NCBI GenBank assembly: GCA_918026815.1
Contig: CAKJVC010000075.1
Location: 310,001-374,000, forward strand
Direction: 5' to 3'
Length of the DNA: 64,000 nucleotides
From: Chalara sp. BL73
Taxonomy: Eukaryota; Ascomycota; Leotiomycetes; Helotiales
Shown: positions 1 to 11,636 of the stretch, in pieces
How the letters are laid out: each line of letters begins with the position of its first letter
How positions within the stretch are numbered: the first letter of the stretch is position 1
Made by a program: the position numbers and the translations under genes
The notes under the pieces: model-generated
Told to the model about the DNA's origin: nothing
Seen by the model: the letters and a program-made list of their open reading frames with translations, nothing else
Database searches by the model: none

Positions 1-1200
1 AGTTTCGGCGAGTGCTTCGGCTTTTTCTTCGGCTTTAGCCTCGTTTTTTTTCAACTTTTTTTTCGCTTTGTCTAAGGACTTCCAGTCTTTAAAAGCGGAA
101 CTACTAGCATTACAACCAAAAAAACTACGACGCATATACTTAGCACAACGAATTGACTTTTCTGCTTTTATGCATTTTATAAAATGTCGATTTCGAGCAT
201 GTTTTTTTTCGCAAGCAGTACACGAGATTATTTTTTCGCCAGTCAGAATTATTCGTTTTTTTAGATTTTTCTTTTCGATATTTTTTTTTAACGTATTTTC
301 AGAACTAAAGCAATCGGCTGTACGCTTAGTTGTTATAATAAAAAAGAAAAGCGGCTATACAGTTTTCCACGATATTTCTTTAGCATATTTAAGCATGTAA
401 ACACGCTAGTCTAAAAGAAAGATAGTATTACACGTATCGCTAACAGGCTTGTGCTTTAAAAGCTTAAAGCTCGGTAGACTTAGTTTACACAAAAAAACTT
501 CTGAAGTAGAATCACGTAATAGATTATAAATCATGCTATAATCCACGATTTATAAATTATAGCGCTTGCAATAATTCAACTCACGAAAGAATCTATATAA
601 ATAAATAGCTTTTCCTTAAATAGGAGCTTCGTGCTCAACTCAATATAGTATTTTAACACTATACTGTTATCGGGATTTTACTTCTATATGTGATATACCT
701 ACTTCTCCCCAGACCAACAACCCTCGGACCAAGATCTTCTATCTATATCAGTTGTAGACTGATAGGACCGTAACATTTGAGTTGACTTTAAAAAAAGTTT
801 AACTAACTCAAATAATAAAGATTTTGTTTAAAAAAATAAAAAATAAAAATTAAATAATAATAAAAGTTTATTTTTTGTTAAATTAATAGTATTATAAATA
901 CGTTATACTAATATAAAAAATTAAAAATCAAAAAATTAATTCTAGAAAGTTTTGGCTCAAAGCAAAAACTTTCGGAAGAATTATTATTCCGGCTAAGCTA
1001 TGCCTAATTAAGTATAGTTTGGCCCGGAAAATATATAATCCGACTATTCAAATCAACTTAAACTAACTCAAATTATTATAATTTGATTTGAATTTGATTT
1101 GAGTTGTTGCTTTTATATTAGAGTTTGAGTTTGAGTTGAGAGTGTAACTCTAGAGTTCAACTCAAATTTATTACACTGGCACGAATGTTGCCTCCTTTAT
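1..1200. repeat. AT-rich repeat relic, probably LTR-derived
   Basis: This stretch is strongly AT-rich, with long A/T runs and many stop codons in all frames. It looks like mutated repeat DNA (RIP-like decay), but I cannot prove a family. At about 595-745 it has a segment resembling two other places in the window (near 18.39 kb and 42.71 kb): a GGAGCTTCGTG-like motif and, further on, an ACCAAC motif. Around 775-1165 there are repeated AACTCAAA/TTTGAGTT tracts in both orientations. The apparent open frame at 68-400 has low-complexity Phe/Arg/Lys-rich content and is not taken as a gene. Confidence 0.5.
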
Positions 1201-1779
1201 AAAATTTTTGTCAACCCGTTCTCAGTCATATACTCAGCTCCTTTAATACTTTCCCTAGCAGCCGTCATCCCCTCTGCGCTCCCACTATATCCGGTAGAAG
1301 GCAGGCACGGGTGGTGCATGCGAGGAAGTGCATCAAAGACTGCCGTCCGCAGGAAAATTCCTCCACGCCGCCTAGCCCACACTTGTGCGGTGGTGATTTC
1401 ACACCGGATTTCTTGCTCCGAGGCTTGGTGATTGTGCTGGCGCCCTGGCAGGATTTCCGGCTTCTGGGGCTCCAATGGGTGGTACCCCTACCACTAGAGT
1501 CTCTTCCTGAGGATTCTTTGTGATTTTGTTGGTCGGAGATAGTTGAATGATCGGTCAACTTAGTCGCGAGAAGATTCGCTTGGGAGACGGATGGGAGGTC
1601 GGCAAGCCGATGACCGGGAAGGAAGGAAGCAATTTAGCGAACAGCATTCTGGCGATATCTCTTCTGTAATTTGGAAGTGTATTTTACGGCGTAATCGCCT
1701 TATCAGTCTCAATATTATCGACAAAGATGATACTGCATCCCCGACCAAATATCCCCCCCCCCCCCTCCCATTACCGTAT

Positions 1780-2767
1780 ATGGACAAAAACAAGCTGGGA
1801 AACACAATTAGTGAAAAAGACTATCGGTTACACATACACTACAACTTTAAGGTTCATGGCGAGCGACGCTGTTTGTACCCGAATCCTGAGTTCGACTTCT
1901 TGCACGTTAAACAACAAGGTGCCCCGGAGTTGTTTGTGGATTTGCTTCACGATGCTAAAGTATATGATCCCCTTGTGGTTGGAATATGGAACATAGGCGT
2001 CAGAAACCTTTAGCCTGATGACCACCAACTACCAATGGGTACAAAACCGTCCGGCTTGAAAACAATTCATTCGAGTATGCACAAAGCTAATTGAACTTAG
2101 GCCCTCTAATCTAGCTCCTTTTGCACTCTCCTCATATATATCAACACTGAGCAGCTTAAAAAGAGTTTTCTTTTACCAAATCGTACAATGGGACGCGATG
2201 CAAATGTTTGAGGCTATGGACATGAAAGAAGTTCGCTACAAGCCATCATACCCATTGAACTCGCAAACGGAGGTTTTCGACCTCCTCAATACCGATCCTT
2301 GACCGATTGATGCTGATTTGACTAAAGTCTCTGTCAGTTCAGACACACGGGAGACTCTCTACCTATGGCAAGAGATGGAGAGCAAATTCCAAATCTATCA
2401 CTCCAAGACGATAAAATTTCTTTTCTTAATTACTGCCTCGGCTGGCGGCCTCGGAGAGGATGGTATGACCACGACTCGAACTAATGCTAACAACTTTCTA
2501 CAATGTGAAGAAACTCACTGGGCGAAACTTTGGGAGAAAGGGGCATTCTTCGAAAGTATTGGCTTTGAAAACCCAAACACCCCTGAGAAAATAAGCACAC
2601 TCCGATGCCGGTATTCGGGTTCTGGCTGTTTCCTGTCAGCGTTTGGTGATGTTCCAGACGAAAGCTATGAGGGAATTAGGTGGTCAATAAAAGAGGTTAA
2701 GTATTTGACAAAGCACAGACCGCAGCTTGGTGTATTCTATCTACCGCACGGATCGAATACATTTTGA
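1780..2767 (+). pseudogene. Decayed hypothetical fungal gene
   Basis: Two coding-like blocks lie on the plus strand. The first (about 1780-2013) encodes a segment with the motif FDFLHVKQQGAPELFVDLLHD. The second (about 2197-2767) runs in one frame apart from a TGA at about 2300, which could be a mutated CGA codon. The blocks are separated by stops and a frame change, so an intact protein is not possible without repair. The first block vaguely recalls fungal F-box or 2EXR-type hypothetical proteins. That is an impression, not an identification. Function is unknown. Confidence 0.3.
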
Positions 2768-4256
2768 TAATGTACATTTCACTTTGACAGACACTTTGAC
2801 AAATGACAAAAAGGCTGGGACACTGCCAATTCGAGACAGATTGTGAGAGGATCCGCGTCGCAGCTGCTCAGCAGCATCAAAGTTGTAGAGGGCGATAGTT
2901 GATTCTGGTCGAAGCTGCCTCACAACTAGCTGGCGTAGACTTCTCGGCTACGGCATGGCCGATCAGGGGAGCCTGGTAGGACTTAAGGGCTTACCATGGG
3001 TGTCGGTTTCTTCGCCTTCCTGAAGCATGTCACTTTGGTGCTACAAGAATTGGCGGAACTTGACAGCATTGTCCTGGTTATAGTAAGGGCGAAGACGTTA
3101 TGGACAGTAGCTGGTTGGTATAATCAAGGGGTCAACCTGGCAAACTCCAATATAGCGCCTTCGGACAATTAAAGCTACAGGCTTTGGCACAGGTTTTGAC
3201 TTTCTGCCTGGTACGTAAAATTTCGTAGATAATTAACTAAATGCATACATGTTATAGGAGTTCATCAAGAGAGGTCTAGACTGGTGGAAGGGGCACATTT
3301 GCTCGACATTGGCTTGTTTTCCTACGTGGTGTTGATCTAGCTTATTTTAAGACTACAGCGTTCTGTGACACGCAGTATCTTGTGACTCAAATAGTTGGTA
3401 AGCCCTGATTTCATTACCCACTAAGTTATTGCCTACGCAAACTTGGTAGCGCGGTAGCGCCAAGTTTTCCATCTTACTGAAATTAAACAAAATCGACAGC
3501 GCATAATTTTCTTTGTAGTGCATATTGTGGATAGATTAAAACAAATGTTACTCGGTGTAAATGGCCTGAGAAGGTGTGACAGAAAGTTCTGTGGGGGCTG
3601 GATAAAAGCTCGATCGACTGCCGATAACTAAGATTAACAGTCACACCATCACAATATATAAAGCTGCATATATGTAAATCCGATGCTGCTTTTCGGCGAG
3701 CTAGATGCAATGCCTATGGGGCCAACGAATTTGACCGGCCTGCCGCATTTGGTGTTTACCACAGTACCGACCGTACCACAGTATCGACTGTAACGCAGTA
3801 TTTGTTACCAATCCTCAGTGCTATGATGGAGATTGGTACGTGAACCAAAAATAATCGAGCGGGATGTGTTGGACGTCGCTCCGAGCCTTTTATTTTTTCG
3901 CTTGTCAAATGAATTTTCCCTTAGCAGCTATCAGATTCTCTTCTTCGGTGCCGAGGGCAAGCTCTACGCCATTATAGAAGCAGGAGTTTCTCTACAATGG
4001 ATGATTTTCTTCGAAATTTTCCTGCAGGGCAACCGCCTCCGGGCATGAAATCAAACTTTGATGATCCTCCGAATCACTGGACGGCTTTGAAACTTCTTAA
4101 TGGTATCTTCGCTGGGTTTATGACCCTTTTGTTATCATACGCCTAGTCTCACAAAGTCTGGTCTCCCGGCAACGCATTGGATGGGATGGTGGTAAACAAC
4201 TCCTATAGAAATGCATATATAGAGCAGCGGCTTATGGTTCGATAGTCACTTGTATA
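2768..4256. other. Intergenic, no supported gene
   Basis: I see no gene here. Short open frames exist on both strands but show no recognisable domain and overlap each other. At about 3757-3808 there is an imperfect short tandem array of a roughly 17-bp unit based on GTACCACAGTA-CGAC. Confidence 0.6.
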
Positions 4257-4264
4257 CTTGCAAC
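4257..4264. repeat. Target-site duplication, left copy
   Basis: CTTGCAAC, identical to the right copy at 4845-4852, directly abuts the MITE terminal repeat. Confidence 0.9.
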
Positions 4265-4844
4265 CAGTGAAAGCACTAGTATGGTGATATTTAGTGATAT
4301 TGTGGCTTGAGTCATATGAGATCGACTTTTTGATACTACACTAGTATTAGTATAAGATATCTCGTAAAGCACTAGTATTAATATGAAATTTTGATCTTAT
4401 ATCATATTGGCAATATACTATAATATTATGCTAAAGCTGAAATGCGGCTTTGCAGCTAAAACGTACCTAAATTGCCGAGGATTTTCTGCTCTTTGTTACG
4501 GTACACGTGACCTATATATATAGCGGTATAGGAAATTGACTTTTCGCCCAATTCTAGTGCTTTTTTAGCTGGTTAGCGCAGCGGTACAACTTATTTTTAT
4601 TGCTATTGTTACAGTGTTAATAAAGCAAATTTAAGTGAAATCTCGAAATAGCTCATTACGTGTTACAAATTGGGAATAGCTTTATTTTAAGTCGATATCG
4701 TAGTATATCACAGTGTAGTATAATATAATATAACATTGCAAATTTGGCCGTGATACGTATACAATTTTCCAATCTCATATTGCGTGGTGTATAGTATTCG
4801 ATTTTAGGGGTCAATATATCGTGATATCACTAGTGCTTTCACTG
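4265..4844. mobile_element. hAT-type MITE with 8-bp target duplication
   Basis: The element is 580 bp long and starts with CAGTGAAAGCACTAGT (4265-4280). It ends with the exact reverse complement ACTAGTGCTTTCACTG (4829-4844). It is flanked by perfect 8-bp direct repeats CTTGCAAC at 4257-4264 and 4845-4852. Perfect 16-bp terminal inverted repeats with an 8-bp duplication are diagnostic for hAT superfamily insertions. The interior is AT-rich and encodes no transposase, so this is a non-autonomous copy. The intact target duplication suggests a fairly recent insertion. Confidence 0.9.
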
Positions 4845-4867
4845 CTTGCAACTGTACGTTAATAATC

Positions 4868-5998
4868 TTGGGTCTCACGAATATAGTACTTATTTCAATT
4901 CAGATGGGCTCCATATCACATACTGCCCTAATATTCCGAGGTAAAATAACATCTTATTCCGTGCGTCAATTTGTGCTGCTATTGGTAACAATAGATATTA
5001 ACGAAACCGCTATTAAGAATAGAAATTGGCTACGGGTGTCATATATGGGATATTCGAGCCTTAACTCTCATTGCGCCCGGAAATCTTCTTGTGAGTATTC
5101 ATGTTGAAGAACTGCGCCAGGTAGCATTCCTAATGGCAATATAGTCGGTATTAATGCTGGATACAATCTACGTCATAACGGTATTTCTAGTCAAAATCTC
5201 TCTTCTGTTTTTATTCTGGCGCTTTTTTAATGTTAGCACTAAATGCCGGTTGTTTATCTACTTTGGATTTGGTGCTGTCACATTCATCGCAATACCCTAC
5301 CTCGGCGTTTCAATCTATCGCTCAGCCCATTGCACTTCTCTGAAAGCCGTCACCATAGCAATGTGCAAATCGAAAAGCGTTAGCACTACACAAGCTGTAT
5401 TTGGGTCTTTGAATGCTGCGACAGATTTTTACATTTTGGCCATCCCGGTATTTATGGTTTGGCACCTACAGATTGGACATGCGAAGAAAATTGCCTTTCT
5501 AGTGCCTTTCCTAGGAGGTCTCCTGTACGAAATTACCACACCCTATCGCTAAAAAATTCAAACTGACAACTGATCTCCAGAGCTTGCAGCATGAGTATTG
5601 TGCGTTTAGTTATTGTTGGGCAAACTTAGGGCAGTCCAGATGGCTTTTGGAATGGCAGTGTGGTATCGCAGTACAGGTTCGTAATCCCCAGAGAAGTCAA
5701 AGCTACGTTGAAGCCTAACCTGAAACCTGTCAGCACTGTAGAGATGAACCTCGCAATTATTTGCAGCTGCATGGCATTCTTTCCGGCGGACATCAGGAAG
5801 GGCAAGTCACACCTGACTTCGACGTACCAATACATAATTTCGAGGGGCGGCAGCAGGAATTATACTCAAACTGGTGGTGGCGTAGGTTCTGGGGAGGTCA
5901 ATATCGTCGAGACCCCGCTGGCACACTGGAATGCGCCAGAAAGCTACAAATATGAGCATTATGAGTTCGAAAACGTTGGGCTACACCAATCGCAATAG
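4868..5998 (+). pseudogene. PTH11/SAT4-type rhodopsin-domain membrane protein, decayed
   Basis: The block at 5154-5550 encodes several hydrophobic segments in the pattern of the fungal rhodopsin-domain (SAT4/PTH11-like) family. These include a helix with VFLVKISLLFLFWRFF and, later, DFYILAIPVFMVWHLQI followed by a KK-containing loop. After a stop, a further block at 5660-5840 contains VEMNLAIICSCMAFFPA. This matches the family's ICSC segment at the start of the last transmembrane helix. The blocks are in different frames with stops between them, and the conserved N-terminal helices are only partly visible around 4868-5100. The hAT MITE lies immediately upstream. I call it a pseudogene. A heavily mis-modelled live gene is possible but less likely. 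Confidence 0.55.
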
Positions 5999-6549
5999 TT
6001 TCCCTGCTCCAACTTCTAGAGTAAAGCCCATCGCAACGGCGTTGTGGTGTATTCACCCTTTGTAAATGAATCTCTGATATTTCAATGGACTTAGCAAGTT
6101 TTGATGTGGAAATAAGACGTGCTGCTTAGGCTTGGGCTTACTGGAGAAATATATACTATTCAGCGCTATTCCAGGGCCTGGCAAGCAGCCAGATGCCAGC
6201 TGTATGCGCTATTGTAATGCATGGCCCACCTATAAATGTCCCACTGAACAACTCAAACAACGTAGTTAAATGTACCGATGTGTATCTTTCGGCTGGACCA
6301 TAGCGTAATAATGACTAAAGGTAGTTTAGCTTAAATTGTGAGCTGCCAGCCTATCTTAACATCAGTTAAGCCTCCTTGTCACTGGATGAATTGGGACAAC
6401 ACGTGATTAGTGGGCAACGAGCTAAGCAAATACTTCCACCTCGTCTGCTGTTTTCCACTCCCCACTGGTTTTTCAAACGTCTCAGGAGTCCCCTCTTACC
6501 TTGATACTCTGCTCGCCACTACCTGGACCAATATCTTCCAACATCGACA

Positions 6550-7330
6550 ATGAGTTCCTCCTCACCCAGCTCCGTGCTTGTCATGGGCGGATGTGGTTCC
6601 CTTGGTCACCACATTGTCAAGTAGTTGGTCGAGGACCCCGAATTTCTAATGTCGCGGTGCTTGATATCAATACGGAAGCCAATCGGGTCGATGGCGCCAA
6701 GTACTTCCAGTCAAGTCTTACTTCTCGCGAGGCTGTTCTCCGCGTTCTCCGCGAGATTAAGCCTTGAGTTGTTTTTCACACGGCTTCACCAAAGTTGATG
6801 GTCCAAGCAAATACGCGACAGCTCTACACCGAAGTAAATATCGACGGAACCGCCCTGTTTCTCGAATGTATCAAAGAAGTCGGAGCTACCAAGGCACTTG
6901 TTTACACGTCAAGCTCATCGATAATTCACAATAACCTGACCGACCTTGTCAATGCCACAGAAGACACTCCTCTATGCTTCGAACCCGAGCAAACGGAGCA
7001 CTACACACACACCAAAGCTGTCGCCGAGCAGATCGTCGTCGCCGCTAATAAACAGGGCAACTTGCTGACGACAATCATCCGCGCTGCCATGTTGTTTGGT
7101 GAGGGAGACGCCACATCTACGCCACAGATGGTCGAAAATGCTCGCGCTGGCCGAGCAAGGTTCCAAATTGGAGACGGGTCCAATTTGTTCGATTTCACGT
7201 ATGTTGGCAATACGGCCTACGCACATGTCCTAGCAGCGAAGGCGCTACTCCGAGAGTCTGCGGCTACCAGACCTGTGCGGCGTATCGAATTCCGTGGCTG
7301 GAACACGCCTCGTATTTTGTATTCGGGGGC
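6550..7330 (+). pseudogene. 3-beta-HSD/sterol dehydrogenase-like (Erg26-type), disabled
   Basis: An ATG at 6550 opens a frame with the Rossmann motif VLVMGGCGSLGHHIVK. TAG follows at codon 25 (6622-6624) and a one-base frame change near 6645. The second frame has the beta-strand LDINTEANR and meets TGA at 6765-6767. The third block (6795-7270) continues the fold with VYTSSSS and the catalytic YTHTK (YxxxK). Homology stops near 7270, well before the usual C-terminus of this family. The nonsense codons could have come from C-to-T changes. NAD(P)-dependent 3-beta-hydroxysteroid dehydrogenase/isomerases act on sterols and triterpenes. Here the gene is clearly broken and fuses into P450-like sequence downstream. 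Confidence 0.75.
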
Positions 7331-7409
7331 TTCACACTTGCCTCTGCGGTGCTGTAAGTGAGCTCCTACACTATGGCCTCTTCCCGATTTTGCAATCAAC
7401 TCAGCATCT

Positions 7410-8450
7410 ATACAGGTTATATTGTGGGGCGAAAGTTCCTGTCCGCTTCAATTTATTCGGAACCCAAATTATTTTGGTCACCGGGCCCAAACACGTGTGT
7501 CAAACAATAAACAACAAGTGCCACATAACTACGCACCGTGTTCGAGCCCAGTTTGTCAAAAAACGCACTGGGCTTACATCCAAAAGCCGTTGCGCTTATA
7601 GAGGCAGATACTTCCGGATCTCATTTGGAACCGCTGCCTGGAAGTAATGTCCCAAATGATAGGCGTATTCTTCGAATGCAGCAGGAAAACACGTTTAACT
7701 TTCTCTCTCAAATCGGTGTCAGGGATTTTCTCCCAAAGTACATGAGCTATTACAATGAATGTGTGGCAAACTCCATGGTCCATGAAACTTGGTCAGGCGT
7801 GCCCGATTTGTTCACTTTCCTGCGCGATTTGGCTCTCGAAGCTTCGGTGAACACCTTATGCGGGAAGAGCTTCCTAAGACAGAGCCCAGAATTCTCCGAG
7901 GCGATCTGGGAGTTTGATGCAAATATACACTTTCTCTATATGGGATTCCCAAGATGGTGGCAGCCAAAGGCTTCAAAAGCACGGCAACGATGTCTCGACG
8001 CCATCACAAAATGGAGAGTCACTGCGATCCAGAAATCGCGAGGTCGAGAAATATCAGTTTCCGAATTGTGGAACGAAATCTAGGGTTCGAAGATAATGAG
8101 ATAGAGGAATAATATGTACAATAAATTCCGCGAATTTGACCATAATTCGAGGTCAGGGGCGGATCCTAGGGTCCTTTAGGCGTAAGTTCCTTTTCTATGT
8201 TCACTTCCTAACATATGTATGTTTCTAAGTTTCCCCCTACAGAGCAAATAATAATCTTGCGCCAATCTCATACTGGCTCTTAGTGGCGATGCTCCGCGAT
8301 GGTTCACTTCGTAAACGGTGTATGTCGGTGGTATTGCTATACTTGACGCCTCTGCTTCTGGGCATTTGAGACAGAGGCTTGAGTGGCGTATCGATTCATT
8401 CGTTGGAAAGCAGATGGAAGATGGATATGAGTGAGTTTTAGACTTCTTCT
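7410..8450 (+). pseudogene. Cytochrome P450 fragment, lacking the haem site
   Basis: A short block (about 7430-7550) reads PVRFNLFGTQIILVTGPKHV, which resembles the beta-1 region of fungal CYP7/CYP8-like P450s. After a frame change the main block (7540-8083) covers the C- to G-helix region and stops. A further remnant at about 8240-8320 reads NNNLAPISYWLLVAML, like the I-helix ANNxxPxxFWxL pattern. No haem-binding FxxGxxxCxG motif follows before the next gene. Stops and frame changes separate all blocks. It probably belonged with the 3-beta-HSD relic and the regulator downstream in a former sterol or terpenoid tailoring cluster; that is inference. Confidence 0.65.
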
Positions 8451-8742
8451 ATTCTTCATCTTCACCTCCTTCCAGTCGCTCTCATTATCATTGTCATCTT
8501 CGTTGACATTCTAGCAGTGCTTTGATATTTGTGCATCCTTCCTCATTTACCTTGTTGTGATTCAAGGAAAGAAGACCGGAAAGGCGATGGCGTCAGCTGG
8601 TGCAGTTAACGAGACACATTGCAAGCTCGTTGGAAATCATTCCTCGCTACTTGAGATGTCACTTAAGACCATAGCTAGGGCTCTTTATTTTCTTCATGTT
8701 AGGCTCGTAAGCCCATGATACTGATGGTGACATTTGCTCCGC

Positions 8743-8760
8743 TATATATATATATATATA
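8743..8760. repeat. (TA)n microsatellite
   Basis: A run of about nine TA dinucleotides lies just downstream of the minus-strand regulator gene. Confidence 0.9.
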
Positions 8761-8806
8761 GGAGGCTCACTAATTCAGGCAACTCTGTATCTTTATATCA
8801 TCTTGA

Positions 8807-10755
8807 TTATTGGTTCACAAAAGGTTGAGGATCAAAAGAATTCACCCACTGCAGGTATTCCAGATCAAAGCTGTTATCCATGGATAACATTGTGAAATTC
8901 GAATAATCCTCAAGCTGGTTGCCTCCTTCATTGTCACCCTCCACAACTTGGACTTGAGTATCCTGGTACGTAGAATTGATTGCTATCACAAAAATCATTA
9001 GCCAATAGTAAAATGTGTTGTAAGCCTTTCTTACATTCAGAGAGCATTTGCTGCCGTGCCTCCGCACTTTTCCAACTCTTCCCAAGCCCGTTAAGCCACT
9101 TAACACAAAGCTCAAGACGTGGTCTGATGAGGGCATCTTGGCTCCCAACCTGCCGCAAGCGATGCAGTAGTATGTTTGCTGCTACAAAGATTGGGAAGAT
9201 CATATCGCATGGTAAACCACACATGTATCTAGTATACATTTTGATGGTGGAGCATATCTGATTTGCTGCGAAGAAACAGATGTCGGATGGATGTGTCTTT
9301 AGGCCAGATGCTGTGGCGCTGTTATTACGTGATTGCCAGCTTTCTATGAAAGGCCGGTGTAGCAATATTGTTGTTAACCACATGTACTATATGTGTCTTA
9401 GCATTGTAGACACACCGCGTTCACAGAACCTATCTTACAACGTAATTAGTCACTATCACCGGAATCGATTCAGAATTTCCGCTTGTATCAAGCTTCAATG
9501 GCGAATTTTCCAATGCAGTTTCGTAATCTTGAAGCTCCGCCCACAGACGAAGTCTTGTCTCCTCACCAGCTTCTCGATCTTGTCGTATGCGTTGCCGGGC
9601 AGCATTACTATATATCTCTCTTGAAACGCTCTCCATGATCTTGGCCATTCCAATTGAAGTATGGAAAGCGGACATTGTTCGACTTCTGCGCAGATGAGTT
9701 CTTCTCTGATTCACTATAGTTTCTGCATGTGCACTCTCGGAGTAGAGCTCATACTCGTCAGATTCCTCTACTGATGGAAACGGCGTTTCTGCCTCTTCGG
9801 CTCGGAGCAGAGTGGGTCGACTCATCTCGCACGAGAGCATCTTTTCCAGCACATAGATAGTCCACCACAATCGTGACTTGACCTGTGCTTCAGCATGGCT
9901 GTCTGCGTCTGAGACTCTGTGGAGAGATTGATCAATTGCCATGGATACGGCAACGGCACAAAGTATCCCTGCTTGAGAGAATGCGCCGATGCTGTGTTGT
10001 TGGAGAGCCAAGATCGTGTAAACTTGGCAATGCAATACTGAAGATTTCACTTCCACCAGTGACTTACTCTTATGAAATGTCTCAGTATCTTTCAACGCAA
10101 TCAATGCTTCATCGAAATACTGTTGAGCTTGGTCATGCTTTAGCAGGTGGTCGATTTCAAAGTCAACATGCTGAATTAATACCGCAAGCGACAGGATGGC
10201 GTAAACCAGAGGTCGGGGTATCACCTCTAGTAGTTGTCGGTAGTCAAGTGAGTTGTATAAAGGCTTGTACAAAAGTGGCCAGATGGGATGAATGCATCGG
10301 AAGTATGCCTGGAATAGCCGGCTTGAATCATGGAATAAATCAGTGGGTATCTTGTGCGGGTCAGTAGAGGTTGTGGCAGCTACATGGCCACGGAGTTCTC
10401 TGGTTTTTGATGCGTGTAATGACAGTGAGGAGGGGCTCTGTAGAGAGCGTTCTTGTAGCGGAACAAGCGAGGATGGAGGAGGAAGCCTACCACTCGATGA
10501 GTTAAAGATGGTTCAGCCGGTGGTGTCTATAATTACCGTGTGTTACGCTTTGAGATGTCGTAGAAGCACTGAGCATTGTCTGATATACACCTTCCACAGC
10601 TGGGAACAGCCCCATCACACTACGCGTTGGTTTCAGTTGAGTTCTATTTTTTTTGAGTAGGGTCCTGAGGTATAACCTACCTTAACTTTGCGATTACCAC
10701 ATAGCTTACAAGCATGCGATACTCGCCTTTTTTTAGAACTAGATTCACTCAGCAT
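8807..10755 (-). CDS. Zn2Cys6 fungal-specific transcription factor A
   Basis: A five-exon model (10755-10681, 10619-10537, 10486-9439, 9386-9035, 8982-8807) gives 577 codons with every junction in frame. The binuclear zinc cluster is split by the first intron. The upstream exon supplies ACKLC..RKVK, the downstream exon supplies the next four cysteines with regular C-x2-C-x6-C-x6-C-x2-C-x6-C spacing. Basic residues (SSSKKRR) precede it. The middle-homology region follows (RLFQAYFRCIHPIWPLLY, then RLWWTIYVLEKMLS). Near the C-terminus is the ILLHRPFIESW segment typical of fungal_trans proteins. The ATG was chosen because it lies 15 codons before the first cysteine. The gene seems intact, unlike the relics beside it. 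It may regulate them historically or the amine permease/oxidase pair. Target unknown. Confidence 0.85.
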
Positions 10756-11636
10756 GGTTAGAGATGATTCTACCCCGCAGCTTTGGAGAGCGAAGCGATA
10801 TCCATTATCAAGTTGCATTGCTGGTCTAACTACTACGGAGTCCCGTACATGCCTTTGTGCCATATCATTTTTTGGGTAGCTATCAACCTTGTAGTTTAGC
10901 ACAACTGTAAAGCCTAAAGGTAGACAGTGAACCTTACGGTACAATATCTTCTAGTTATTACAAAGAAATAAATAGTATCCCTTTTAGCTCCTTCTTTTGT
11001 TGCCTTCATATAAAATGCACCAAGGCACACAACTAAGTGACACCTTTGGCGCTTCCCAGCTCCATTCTTATTGTGCTTAAGTATATATTTCTACTTTATT
11101 ATTTTATTTAAAAAACCCCTCCTTGAATAAATAGTCAATACAAGCATTTTACAACGTTGCGAATAATTAAAACACTGTAAAAGCAATTATACTATAATCG
11201 TAATAGGTGCGAGGAAATAATATGGCAGAGTGGTAGCAACAGGACTCCGGAGTTGGCCTCTTGTTTTCACGGGATATTCCGTTCAGCCTGACTGATGGTA
11301 AAGTACCGATTAGCAGCGGTAATCATTAATTTCTCTTTATCACCTGTACGTAAGGAACTAGCGATTATAAATATCTTATTTCAGGAAAGCACAAAGAACG
11401 TTACAAATCCAGAGAGCAAAGTTTTTAAAACAACTACTGTACTACTATATGGACAAAATGCAATTAGTTCCTCCTCCTGCACTCTTGAGATATCAAAAAG
11501 GACCATAAAAGAACTGTGGAGATCTAGATATTTGCGCCTTCTCGTTTCTGCCTAACTTTTAAGCATTTGAATTTGAAGCTGTGCAGAATTCACTGGTTGG
11601 ATGCCAGTCAAAATTGTTATATCCTGTACTAGTCAA
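10756..11636. other. Intergenic region
   Basis: Upstream of regulator A and downstream of the permease. It is moderately AT-rich and I see no gene. At about 11232-11290 there is a tRNA A-box-like word (GGCAGAGTGGTAGC) but no B-box or cloverleaf. Confidence 0.6.

Noticed and set aside
68..400. Open frame in AT-rich DNA
   Set aside because: Low-complexity composition, repeat context and no domain.
1197..1558. Overlapping open frames on both strands
   Set aside because: Mutually exclusive shadows with no recognisable motif or splice pattern.
4565..4625. tRNA-like word TTAGCGCAGCGGT inside the hAT MITE
   Set aside because: It lacks a B-box and cloverleaf. Probably chance sequence within the element.
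11230..11290. tRNA-like A-box GGCAGAGTGGTAGC
   Set aside because: No B-box (GGTTCGANNCC) and no seven-base acceptor pairing could be found downstream.
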